Shown here piece by piece: positions 8,344 to 17,778 of a stretch of 64,000 nt of DNA (position 1 is the stretch's first letter; every line of letters starts with the position of its first letter). The stretch covers positions 1 through 64,000 of IMG/VR virus record IMGVR_UViG_3300010334_000029, one strand, 5' to 3'. The translations under genes were made by a program, and so were the position numbers. This DNA comes from a virus. Under the pieces are notes generated by a model. It did no database searches. It saw only the letters and a program-made list of their open reading frames with translations, and had not been told where the DNA came from.

Positions 8344-11300
8344 TTAAGATACATCAATATCAATAATTGATAGATTATCAGTTACATACATATTCTTGAA
8401 ACCACCACTAGAACTGAATACAATACCACCAATTACTGCGGATGCAGTAGCTATAATAGCATTACCATTTGGTGGACCACCAGTATTACCTGAATACAAT
8501 ATGGTCAAAGATCCGATAGTTGGTGTAGTACTTTTTAAATTTAAACCTGACCCAAAATTCTGTTTATAAATGGAAGTTGATTGAATAACTCCATTTGAAT
8601 TTGTAGAAATAGAAGCAATACCCTTAGTAAATCCAGAAGTAACTACAATAAGATCAGAATTATTATACCCAGGTGTTGATGGAACAGATATCGATGAAAT
8701 ACCTCCAGCACTTACGGCAAATAGTCCCACATCTGATGTTCCAGTAGGAGTCCCTCCAGTTGTATTAGAAATTAAAATATTTGATTTTAGAATAGGATTC
8801 AAAATAGTAAATCCAGATCCGGCATTTATAATGTTTGTTGACAAGATCGAACCAGTAGAATCTGTAGAAATAGTAGCTACTGCATTTACGTATCCGGAAT
8901 CTGAAATAACAGTAATAATATCATTATTGTTATATCCTATTCCACTTGAAGTTGCTAATATTTTATAGATACCAGTAGTATCAATTGTAATACCTAGAGT
9001 AGAAGAAAGCCCGCGAGGTGCACTGCCATCAGTTGTAGTAGACATACCGGATACCATGGTATTACCCAATGCAAGACCACCAGTATTGCTAGTAATTGTA
9101 AAGTAAGATGAATCTAAAGTACTATATGCAGGAAATCCAGAACCATAATTTGTTCTAGTGATTGTTCGAATGACACCATTTGAATTGGTCAAAATTGTTG
9201 CTACAGCATTTACACCAGCAGGTCCAGGATTTACAATAACAATGTCAGAATTATTATAGCCGTTAGAATTTAGTGGTATAGAAATACCTGAATTTAATGC
9301 ACCAGTATTACTTGTAATTAGAATAGTTCCAATACCAAGTTGGGTATATACGGGCCAACCATCACCACGTGTTTTCCATGAAGATATAGAAGTACTGCCG
9401 GTATTTGGAGCATATGCTACAGCATTTGCACCACCTGGTGGTGCAACAATTGTAATAATATCATTATTATTAAATGACCCTGAAATAGTAAGAGCTAAAG
9501 ATGCCAGACCATCTATAAATAAATTTGTCTTGCCAGATGCAGTACTAATTCCATCATTAGCAGTAATGTAGGCCTGAACTTTTTTTGTATAAGCAGCCAA
9601 ACCAATTACATCATATAACTTATTAGTAAACCCTGAACCCGGATTTTTTATTGAGAATTTCTTATTATCTGAAATAAAACCATTGGAATTAGTCGACATT
9701 GTTATTATAGCATTCGAATATCCTGGTGTTGGAGATACAATAGTAATAATATCATCATTACTAAAGCCAGATGATGATGGAGATTTAGTAAAATCTAAAT
9801 TAAGACCCGCAGTAGTATTGCCTGTTGCTGGATTAGGATCTGACAATGGTCTTTTAATTGTAATAGTACCAGCAGTTAAATCAAAATAACCATCCTCAGC
9901 ACCACTCCATTGTTTATGCCATTCATTGCCGTTTACACCAGTGGCAATAACTGTGCCTACATTTGCAGTTGAATCAACATATAAAGTTAAATCTGGTTCT
10001 CTTTGGAATGTAGATTCCTGCCAATCAATCATTTCATCAACATCAGACGAGAAGATATAATGAGACATAACATTCTGCCAAATAGAATTTAGTGGAATAT
10101 TAATACTCTTTTCAAATGATTCATTAAAACTAATATTTTTAAGTGGTACATCATCTTTAATGTACCAATCTTTAGTTGGTACATCAGATTTATAAGCATA
10201 TCTCATTGTTACGCTATTTGCTGATGGTACTGGATATATTGTATTAGCAATATCATAATAATTGGGTACGTCAATTCTATTTGGAAGTTGACTTAAAACA
10301 TTTGCGGTATTGTTTCCTCCCAAAACTCCTACGGTTGAACCATAAGTACCTATCCAAAAATTATTTACTGTAATTTGATTATTTGGCATTAAACCAGCAC
10401 CAAATATTTGAAATGATAGCCCTGGAATATTAGATCTATAATTTGATGAGGTAACAAATTCATCACCATATGTTGGTAGAACACAAACATTCTTAAAGAC
10501 TTGCTGATATCCAGGTATAAAACTACTTTGTACAATAGCTGCAGTATAACCGCCCTTAATTAGACCTATACTGTCCTGTAAAGTAAAATCATAAACAGGA
10601 TCTGTATTTCCAATAACAGGGCTAAAATACATAAACTGTGAATCACCATAAGTAATAGCATTCTTGACGGTAAGACCATCAATAATCATCTGGGAACCAG
10701 TATTAAATTGGAAGAAATCAGCGTGAGTTGACACCCCAGTACCTATTGGCTGACCTCTATTTGTATAATTATATGATGCTTGAGTTCGCCCAGTAGGCCA
10801 AGCAATATGATCAATTGTAACATAGACGTGTAGATTGTTGGCGGAAGCTATACCTGGTGTACTAGCATACACTGGGAGCTGTATATTGCTGTCAATTTTT
10901 GTCCAATTAGTACCACCAAGATTCTCATATACTCCTGCATCTACGCCGCTGTCAATTATTCCAGCCATTCCTTGCGTAACAAAACCTGAAGCTATAAGTG
11001 AGGCTAATGATGAATATCTAGTACCAGAACTACTAGGCCATGAATTTGCAATTCGAACTAACCCTAAGTTATCCATTTTACGATATACACCACGATTAAG
11101 TACCGATGTATTACTAAATGGGTCTACGTGAGTATTAGCATCCGTGGCAAATACATAAAGGAATGTATCCGCAGGCATTGAAGATGTTGCATTTAATGCA
11201 TCAGAATAACTCAAATATTTTGGTCCTGGCATTCCAGGGAATATTCTTCTATCAGTAAATGTTGTTGTTGCCTTGCTTAATGCCGCTTGATAACCTTGAT

Positions 11301-13917
11301 GATCATCGCCCCAAAAAGTATCATATGGATATAGCAATAATGTTCGGTCTCTGCACCCATATAAAAATAGTGCATTATTTGACTGATCAATAGGGTCACC
11401 AACTTTTGGTCTATAACTATATAGAGATAATTTACGATCTGTAGGTAAGTCAGTAGCATACAGACCTGCTGCTGAAAGATATTCTAGACCATTACCACGA
11501 TCAATCATTATCTCATCACGAGAATGATATTGGTACCAATTTTCAAAACTCTGGTTTAAAGAAGCAACATTTTGAACTATTCCTGAATATGTTCCACGAC
11601 CAACATAGACAAAATCGGACCAAATTTTATCACCTCTAACACCATTATAATTCATATTTACTCTAGAAGTCTTTGATCCATTATCTAGATTGGTACGACC
11701 TATTCTACTAAATAATACTTCACTTAAAGCTAGATTACCTTTACTTGCTAGATTAAATTCACCAATCCATCTACAATTTATACTGTTAGCATATTCGCCA
11801 TAATGTACTCTTTTATTTCCTCTGGTATGATGTTGAGTATGACCAGAAAGTACCGAGTAAGAAAGTGAAATATTATTGCCAGCAAGATTACCTAATCTTG
11901 GTATTGACTGACCAATTTGTTCACCAGAAGTAGATGAACGCAAGAACACATTAAGATTTTTAACAGTTAAATCACCAACAGGCCCTGTATATGGTAATCC
12001 ATTATAAATTGATGCTACTTGAGCCCACCGTTTTGGCGATTTAAAGGCTCCTTTAATAGTTATATTATAGCCATAACTATTATATACTAGATATCCAGAT
12101 TCCATAGGAAGTATTGGTGGGTTGTTGACAATTTGGTTGAAGTATGCATCACTTAGATATACTTCAACAGGATCTCCTAATGTAATCATACCATTAGAAG
12201 CTTTAACCCCAGCAGTAACAGGAGCAAAATCATAGTACTGATAATAGTTTGGCATAATAAAGTCAACTGAAGTATCTTCAATTGATTTTGAAAGTTCAAT
12301 CTTTCGCTCATAGTGTAAATACATATCAGCATCATTAGGTCTAGATCTATACTTTCGTATTGGTCTAATAGAACCATCAGTTACTAGAGTTCTTCCCTTC
12401 CTAAGTCTATCAAACTTAATATCAATAGCTTTAGTAGTTGCAATCTTTAAATAATTATCATTAAATGTCTTATTTACTGCACAAACAGGCGCTGCATTTG
12501 GAATAGTAGAACCATTCTTTACAATACGCAAATCTTGAATAAGTAATTTACGAGTAGAAACACTTGAATTTGAAGTTGGTTTTCCCCAAGTAAGTTTAGG
12601 TATAAGTGTTCCCACATCGAGCATTTTTTCTTCAACCCAAGCAAAATAGTATGACACAGAATCTTTTGTTTGAAGAAGTCTACAATCTGCTCGTCGAGCT
12701 TTACTAGTAAAAGACTGAAGCTGATTTGTAGAATTAAAGTTTAAAGTCAACCCATTTGTAGGCAATAAACCTGAAGTACTATTACCACTAAGTACATTTT
12801 TTGATAATGTAATATAATCGTTAGTATTTGCAAGCGTGTCAAAATCACGAACTGCAAAGATCATTTCAACTCTAACTAGATCATCATTGGAAACTGAGCA
12901 AACAATATTGTTTGCCACTACATCTTGATAATTAGTATATCCGCCAAGATTAATAAGAACACCTTTACCTGAAGCATCAAAGATACTTGGTTGAGTATGT
13001 GCTGCCGCATATACAATATTAGCATTTGTAGCTGGAGTCTTTTTGGTAAGGTATACTGGATCTGTATTAGCAGGATTTGTTGCATAATCGAATGGTGCTG
13101 ATAGATATGTGTCCGCAGGTGACATGTCTAAACCAAGAACGTTTCCGTTAGTATCATAATAGATAAGTTCTTGATTGGCAACTGTAGTACGAATCCAGTT
13201 GCCAGAAATATCTCTATAGAATCTACCTTTATCACTATAATATACTGGAGTTTGTGGAATAGAAGTATCAGTATAATCAATAATGAAATTTTTATTTGAT
13301 ATTGAAGAACTACTAGAGCTGCCACCCGAGACTGAAGATCCAGAATTAATTGCAACTACTTGTACCAGATCACCAGTAAGTAGATTTGAAGTAAATGTAA
13401 TTGTATATGAATCGGTAGTATTGTAGTCAATTCCTGCTGCTTGTTTTGATCCATTAACATATATACTTTCTAAACCAAGAGCATAATATAGAATTTTAGC
13501 AGTATCATCGGCACCAGTAATTACTGATGTGTCGGCAGTTATGGTATATGTGAAAGTAGTAAGAACACCTGCAGCTGCGCTACCTTTTGAGTCCTGCCAA
13601 GAAACTGTAGTTCCATTTGATGTTAGAACTTGACCATCACTACCACGCGAGTTATTGACTAATATGCCACCATTAAAGTTTACATCGGAATTAAAAGAAT
13701 GAACATTAGTCCAAGTATAAGATAGACTTGTATTAACACCAACAACTGAAACTACTTCTTGTATAGTCTGATTATCTACTACATATTGTTTAGTTGTATA
13801 TAGAATACCATCAGCAGTATTAATTGCAAGTTCACCAGGTGTAATATCAGCTGTAGTAGGCTTCTTACCTGACTCTGAACTTCGCTTGAATAAAATCTTA
13901 TTTGGGGTATCAGTCAT
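8344..13917 (-). CDS. Very long tail fibre/tailspike protein, 1857 residues
   Basis: The N-terminus has a fibre attachment module (KRSSESGKKPTTADITPGEL, then AINTADGILY) and a GQVLTSNGTTVSWQD hinge. Residues about 350-1350 are long, Tyr/Asn-rich and irregular, compatible with a beta-helix tailspike body. The last about 500 residues hold at least five repeats on the pattern GYNNSDIITVxS...NAVATISTNSNG, ending with GSGF. It is the largest protein in the window and the best candidate for the main host-range fibre. A glycan-depolymerising activity is possible for such a body, but no catalytic motif is recognised. Confidence 0.75.
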   Translation of the reverse strand: MTDTPNKILFKRSSESGKKPTTADITPGELAINTADGILYTTKQYVVDNQTIQEVVSVVGVNTSLSYTWTNVHSFNSDVNFNGGILVNNSRGSDGQVLTSNGTTVSWQDSKGSAAAGVLTTFTYTITADTSVITGADDTAKILYYALGLESIYVNGSKQAAGIDYNTTDSYTITFTSNLLTGDLVQVVAINSGSSVSGGSSSSSSISNKNFIIDYTDTSIPQTPVYYSDKGRFYRDISGNWIRTTVANQELIYYDTNGNVLGLDMSPADTYLSAPFDYATNPANTDPVYLTKKTPATNANIVYAAAHTQPSIFDASGKGVLINLGGYTNYQDVVANNIVCSVSNDDLVRVEMIFAVRDFDTLANTNDYITLSKNVLSGNSTSGLLPTNGLTLNFNSTNQLQSFTSKARRADCRLLQTKDSVSYYFAWVEEKMLDVGTLIPKLTWGKPTSNSSVSTRKLLIQDLRIVKNGSTIPNAAPVCAVNKTFNDNYLKIATTKAIDIKFDRLRKGRTLVTDGSIRPIRKYRSRPNDADMYLHYERKIELSKSIEDTSVDFIMPNYYQYYDFAPVTAGVKASNGMITLGDPVEVYLSDAYFNQIVNNPPILPMESGYLVYNSYGYNITIKGAFKSPKRWAQVASIYNGLPYTGPVGDLTVKNLNVFLRSSTSGEQIGQSIPRLGNLAGNNISLSYSVLSGHTQHHTRGNKRVHYGEYANSINCRWIGEFNLASKGNLALSEVLFSRIGRTNLDNGSKTSRVNMNYNGVRGDKIWSDFVYVGRGTYSGIVQNVASLNQSFENWYQYHSRDEIMIDRGNGLEYLSAAGLYATDLPTDRKLSLYSYRPKVGDPIDQSNNALFLYGCRDRTLLLYPYDTFWGDDHQGYQAALSKATTTFTDRRIFPGMPGPKYLSYSDALNATSSMPADTFLYVFATDANTHVDPFSNTSVLNRGVYRKMDNLGLVRIANSWPSSSGTRYSSLASLIASGFVTQGMAGIIDSGVDAGVYENLGGTNWTKIDSNIQLPVYASTPGIASANNLHVYVTIDHIAWPTGRTQASYNYTNRGQPIGTGVSTHADFFQFNTGSQMIIDGLTVKNAITYGDSQFMYFSPVIGNTDPVYDFTLQDSIGLIKGGYTAAIVQSSFIPGYQQVFKNVCVLPTYGDEFVTSSNYRSNIPGLSFQIFGAGLMPNNQITVNNFWIGTYGSTVGVLGGNNTANVLSQLPNRIDVPNYYDIANTIYPVPSANSVTMRYAYKSDVPTKDWYIKDDVPLKNISFNESFEKSINIPLNSIWQNVMSHYIFSSDVDEMIDWQESTFQREPDLTLYVDSTANVGTVIATGVNGNEWHKQWSGAEDGYFDLTAGTITIKRPLSDPNPATGNTTAGLNLDFTKSPSSSGFSNDDIITIVSPTPGYSNAIITMSTNSNGFISDNKKFSIKNPGSGFTNKLYDVIGLAAYTKKVQAYITANDGISTASGKTNLFIDGLASLALTISGSFNNNDIITIVAPPGGANAVAYAPNTGSTSISSWKTRGDGWPVYTQLGIGTILITSNTGALNSGISIPLNSNGYNNSDIVIVNPGPAGVNAVATILTNSNGVIRTITRTNYGSGFPAYSTLDSSYFTITSNTGGLALGNTMVSGMSTTTDGSAPRGLSSTLGITIDTTGIYKILATSSGIGYNNNDIITVISDSGYVNAVATISTDSTGSILSTNIINAGSGFTILNPILKSNILISNTTGGTPTGTSDVGLFAVSAGGISSISVPSTPGYNNSDLIVVTSGFTKGIASISTNSNGVIQSTSIYKQNFGSGLNLKSTTPTIGSLTILYSGNTGGPPNGNAIIATASAVIGGIVFSSSGGFKNMYVTDNLSIIDIDVS

Positions 13918-13958
13918 GTCAATCCTATTAAATTTAATATAATAGTATATTTATTGTG

Positions 13959-15251
13959 TTAGTAAGTACCACAATCTATAATTGGGAATATATTTGAACT
14001 TAAAATACCAGCAGTGAGATTTGTCGCATTTGAAAAATAAGCATCTGATTTGCCATTTAAATATATTGCAGTATTGACATTTAAATTTGCTTCATTTTTA
14101 CCAAAAGCATATACGGTATTATTAGCAGTACCACTAAATGATGATGGGGTAATAGTGGAAAATATAGTTCCATTACCAACAATAAGTGTATTAGCCATAA
14201 AGTTGGCTGTACGGAATGAAGAATCACCCTGATCAATGTAAACAGATCTATCTGGTTCTGATGTTAGATTATCAAATACTTTCCAAGTTCCGGTAGTGTG
14301 ATCTCTAAAGATACCACCATATCGGTGTGATCCATCATAATATCCTGCGGAAAATCCTAAATCTACTGTTGTTTTTGATTTAGCTCTAACTAAACCGCCT
14401 CCAATATAAGTAGATGTATTATTGCCCGCTACAGTAAACTGAGTAGAATTAGCAGACAATACATTAATGTAAATACCATTAAATGATGATGAATTAGCGC
14501 CAGAAACAGATACATCAGAACCAACTGAAAATGTATTATTTGCTGTAAATTTAAGAATAGATCCATTACCACTAATGGCTGTAATCGAAACTGGTACCGT
14601 CCCATTATTCAAATAGATCATACTATCTGAAGTTGAAATATTATTTGATTGAACGGAGTTAACACCACCACTTACAGTTAAGAAGCCAGTAACTGTTAAA
14701 TCATTAAACTGAACCGATGATATATTCGTAGTATCTTGATTCATTCTATATGGTAGTAATGTCTCGGATATTACGCCAGTATTAAAATTTGATGCATTTA
14801 GAAAATAAGATGCAGGTACACCACCAAGATATGTACTATAGACGGCACTACCGACATTTAAATCTTCTTCATTCTTACCAAATGCATGAGTACTATTATT
14901 AGCTGTGTTGACATAAACTGTAGCAATATATGCTGAATTAACAAACAATCCAGATGTATTTGCAATAAGGCCAGTTTTTGAGTTGACGTAATAATGTGTA
15001 TTATTTGATGTTAGACCATAACCCGCCGCAGTGAAAATATAAGGAGGTCTTACATCATACTTATCGGTATTTGCATTATAGATGATGAATGAACCATCAA
15101 CTCTGTTTGTAATATTAAGACCAAGTTGATCAATAGATCGAACTTCTTGAATCTGATTCTTTACTGTGATTGGACTTGTTATTTGTAATCTATCGTCTCG
15201 TTTAGATACAGTAACATTAAAGTTTGATCTTGTTAGTATAGGATCTGACAT
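13959..15251 (-). CDS. Tail fibre protein
   Basis: A 430-residue fibre protein with two related segments built around 'AFGKNEEDLNVGSAVYSTYL' and 'AFGKNEANLNVNTAIYL', so it contains an intern duplication of a fibre repeat. It overlaps the upstream 109-residue adaptor gene by 1 bp, so the two are likely co-translated. It has the Asn/Thr/Ser-rich composition of its neighbours. Its place in the virion is not resolvable from sequence. Confidence 0.7.
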   Translation of the reverse strand: MSDPILTRSNFNVTVSKRDDRLQITSPITVKNQIQEVRSIDQLGLNITNRVDGSFIIYNANTDKYDVRPPYIFTAAGYGLTSNNTHYYVNSKTGLIANTSGLFVNSAYIATVYVNTANNSTHAFGKNEEDLNVGSAVYSTYLGGVPASYFLNASNFNTGVISETLLPYRMNQDTTNISSVQFNDLTVTGFLTVSGGVNSVQSNNISTSDSMIYLNNGTVPVSITAISGNGSILKFTANNTFSVGSDVSVSGANSSSFNGIYINVLSANSTQFTVAGNNTSTYIGGGLVRAKSKTTVDLGFSAGYYDGSHRYGGIFRDHTTGTWKVFDNLTSEPDRSVYIDQGDSSFRTANFMANTLIVGNGTIFSTITPSSFSGTANNTVYAFGKNEANLNVNTAIYLNGKSDAYFSNATNLTAGILSSNIFPIIDCGTY

Positions 15252-15580
15252 TATCTAGTTACTCTTGGAACTATTGTTAAAATACCTTCGGCGATTCTAG
15301 ACTTTACACCAGAAGTAGAAATTAATTCACAATCATATACATAACGTCCTGCATTGACACAACTAGTGGTATCGGAATTTAATGCAAGAGTTACTTCACC
15401 TGTAACTTCATTTACAGTAACATTGAAGTCGTATGATTTAAGTGACGAATAATGCTTACGAAATTGTGCCTTACCAGTATATCCAGTAAGATTTATAGGG
15501 GCTGAGCTTTCATCTGTAACATTGATTGTGACTTCATAATCAGTCCCCTGATCAACTAAAATATTACTTTTAACTGCCAT
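15251..15580 (-). CDS. Small beta-sandwich fibre/baseplate adaptor, BppU-N-like
   Basis: A 109-residue protein with the pattern 'VDQGTDYEVTINVTDESSA', then 'INLTGYTGKAQFRKHY', and a final strand SRIAEGILTIVPRVTR. This layout matches the N-terminal domain of upper-baseplate fibre proteins, and a paralogue sits at 6524-6883. Each paralogue starts a fibre operon behind a TATAAATA promoter, which suggests each plugs a set of fibres onto the baseplate (inference). Confidence 0.65.
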   Translation of the reverse strand: MAVKSNILVDQGTDYEVTINVTDESSAPINLTGYTGKAQFRKHYSSLKSYDFNVTVNEVTGEVTLALNSDTTSCVNAGRYVYDCELISTSGVKSRIAEGILTIVPRVTR

Positions 15581-15605
15581 TTTACTCTCTTATGTCTATT
15601 TAATC

Positions 15606-15613
15606 TATTTATA
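15606..15613 (-). promoter_or_regulatory. T4-type late promoter
   Basis: TATAAATA on the minus strand, 25 bp before the adaptor gene 15251-15580. Confidence 0.65.
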
Positions 15614-15706
15614 AAGAATAATCAATCTTATAGCGGTTAATTCCGGCAGAACTGGAGTCTTAACGAAAAGAATCATTATATACCGTATCTTAGATAGAAT
15701 TTTTGA

Positions 15707-16054
15707 TTACAATCTTTGGTAAATTAATGAAGAAGTTGCAGTATAATCAATCCCGTTTATGGTTGCAACACATTTCAGAGTGCAGGTGGCAGTATCGGGA
15801 GATGCCACGCCTGCAACTAGAGCTACACAAGTTGCTGTGCCCTGTCCTGAGTTTATTGACCAAGTACCGGAAAGCGGGTCCACTATGCTCCATAAATATG
15901 CGGAAGGTGTTCCTCCCACTGAACTCAGTGTAGCACCTGAAAACACCGTCCCAGCAGGTGAACTCGGGCCCAGCAGTTGAAAAGCTGGAGATATACTTAC
16001 TGATACTCCGCCACTAGTTGCTACACTCAGCAAGGCCATTTGGATACCACTCAT
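15707..16054 (-). CDS. Single Ig-like domain protein
   Basis: A 115-residue protein that looks like one immunoglobulin-like domain (GGTPSAYLWSIVDPLSG, then TCTLKCVATINGIDYTATSS). Ig-like domains often decorate phage tails and capsids and give weak adhesion to host surfaces. Its start overlaps the stop of the 513-residue fibre gene (TAATG). GC content is slightly higher than in the neighbouring fibres. A late promoter lies downstream at 15606-15613. Confidence 0.65.
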   Translation of the reverse strand: MSGIQMALLSVATSGGVSVSISPAFQLLGPSSPAGTVFSGATLSSVGGTPSAYLWSIVDPLSGTWSINSGQGTATCVALVAGVASPDTATCTLKCVATINGIDYTATSSLIYQRL

Positions 16055-17595
16055 TAGCTAACACCTGCACCAGACATCACCCAAGATGTTGAGTTCACCT
16101 TAATCAGCGTAGCAAGGCCATATCCTGCAAGTGCGCGTGTACCTGATGTAGTATTAGCAGCAAGATACAAAAAATCGCTAGTGATGGTGACAGAAATAGG
16201 AGAAGTGTTGGAGTTAAAAATAGAGATTGCAGTACCAACGGGAAATGGATTGGCTGCATTAGATGGAATTATCACACCAGCAGTGGTCGTGATAATTTTA
16301 CCCGCGTCTGTATTAGCCAATGTATAAGATGTAGTTTGAGCGTTCGGAGGAAGTCCTTTGTAACCAACTGCATCGGCAAGATTGGCAGATGTAACTGATC
16401 CATTTGAACCAAGTCGTGTATGCTGTGTGAAAGTATCCGTCCCACGGACATATGTGCCAAAGGATATGTCAGCACCAGAAGCCGCATAGATACGATATTC
16501 ATTAGAACCTATACCCATACCGTACTGGTTAGTAGAATCATCGTATAGACAAAAAAGTTTATTACTTTGTAATGAGCCAAAGCTTAAATTAGCATTAGGA
16601 GTAGACGTACCAATTCCGATATTACCACCACCAAGAATTGTCAAGCGCGGTATTCCGTTAGTACCTAAATTTACTGCTGTTGTTGAATCACTCATAGCCG
16701 CAGTTAGGGTTGTCCCATTGAAATAACCAAAATAACCAAGACGTGTATCTGAAGAATTAAAACAAGCGTAATACGGTGAGCTACTTATACTACCACCTTC
16801 GATCGTAGAATAATAACCATTAGAAACAGCAGAATGTTTAAATCCATAGTATGATCCAAAACAGTCAACACGATAAGTAGGAGATAATGTTCCAATACCA
16901 AGATTACCGACATTATTGAGTCTCATTCGCTCAGAGCCACCAGTATAGAATTCCATACCATGAGGATTAAATGTAGAGTTTGCGCCTCGAACGACAAGAG
17001 AAGCACCCGTGGTATTAAAAGCAGTACCTCCGCTAAAATCACGACCACTATTAGTAACAGTATGAGTGAAATTAACAAGTGTACCACCACCCGTATTTGC
17101 CAATTCTGCACGCAAAGTTGAGTCAACAACATTTACACCATTGGCATTTACAACAATTCCCGTTCCTGCCTTAACACTAAGTGTTCCCGTTGTAGTAATT
17201 GGACCACCAATTAGACCTGAACCATTTGCTACATTTGTGACTGTACCATTTGCTGTGGTAAGTGATCGCCAATAGACATTACCACTAGGACCTCCCGATG
17301 TTAATACACTTAATGAGACTCCAGTACTACCATTAGCCGCAAGTTTATTAGAACTAAGAGATATAATAGAACTATTTACCGAAAAGCCACCTGAAGGGAC
17401 TGTTAGTGTATTTGCAGTAAACGTACCAATTAAAGTAGAATTTCGAGGTGATGCAGCTGTTCCTGTAATACCATTAGTACTATTAGCGGTAACAATTTCG
17501 GCAGATAATGAAGAAATCAGTGAATTGGTACGATTAATTGCAGTCTGCCAAGTATCAGTAAGAATATCAATTGGTGGAATATTGCTATTTGACAT
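16054..17595 (-). CDS. Tail fibre protein
   Basis: A 513-residue protein with the fibre phrase 'GGSERMRLNNVGNLGIGTLS' and a second copy 'TILGGGNIGIGTSTPNANL'. This motif is frequent just before the C-terminal chaperone or knob of phage fibres, but no chaperone catalytic Ser-Lys dyad is seen. The N-terminus (NIPPIDILTDTWQTAINRTN) matches the helical baseplate-binding start of many cyanophage-type fibres. It follows the 59-residue coiled-coil gene. Confidence 0.7.
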   Translation of the reverse strand: MSNSNIPPIDILTDTWQTAINRTNSLISSLSAEIVTANSTNGITGTAASPRNSTLIGTFTANTLTVPSGGFSVNSSIISLSSNKLAANGSTGVSLSVLTSGGPSGNVYWRSLTTANGTVTNVANGSGLIGGPITTTGTLSVKAGTGIVVNANGVNVVDSTLRAELANTGGGTLVNFTHTVTNSGRDFSGGTAFNTTGASLVVRGANSTFNPHGMEFYTGGSERMRLNNVGNLGIGTLSPTYRVDCFGSYYGFKHSAVSNGYYSTIEGGSISSSPYYACFNSSDTRLGYFGYFNGTTLTAAMSDSTTAVNLGTNGIPRLTILGGGNIGIGTSTPNANLSFGSLQSNKLFCLYDDSTNQYGMGIGSNEYRIYAASGADISFGTYVRGTDTFTQHTRLGSNGSVTSANLADAVGYKGLPPNAQTTSYTLANTDAGKIITTTAGVIIPSNAANPFPVGTAISIFNSNTSPISVTITSDFLYLAANTTSGTRALAGYGLATLIKVNSTSWVMSGAGVS

Positions 17596-17598
17596 AAT

Positions 17599-17778
17599 TT
17601 ATCCGTTTAAAACTTTTAATAAAAGATTTTTAATTTCTGTTAGTTCTTCTTTAAAATCATCTATACTCTGTTGCATAGTTTCAATTTTCTGTTTGGTTTC
17701 ACGTTCTGACTTCAATGACTTTAAATAAGAATCATCAGTATTTATAACAATACCATACTTATTTTTTTTAAAGGTCAC
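17599..17778 (-). CDS. Small coiled-coil protein between baseplate and fibre genes
   Basis: A 59-residue ORF starting with GTG whose first bases overlap the TGA of the upstream structural gene (GTGA), a classic coupling arrangement. The product is Lys/Glu-rich with a heptad-like helix (SERETKQKIETMQQSIDDFK then EELTEIKNLLLKVLNG). It fills the only gap between the baseplate and fibre genes. Function unknown; a helical connector or fibre chaperone is possible. Confidence 0.6.
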   Translation of the reverse strand: MTFKKNKYGIVINTDDSYLKSLKSERETKQKIETMQQSIDDFKEELTEIKNLLLKVLNG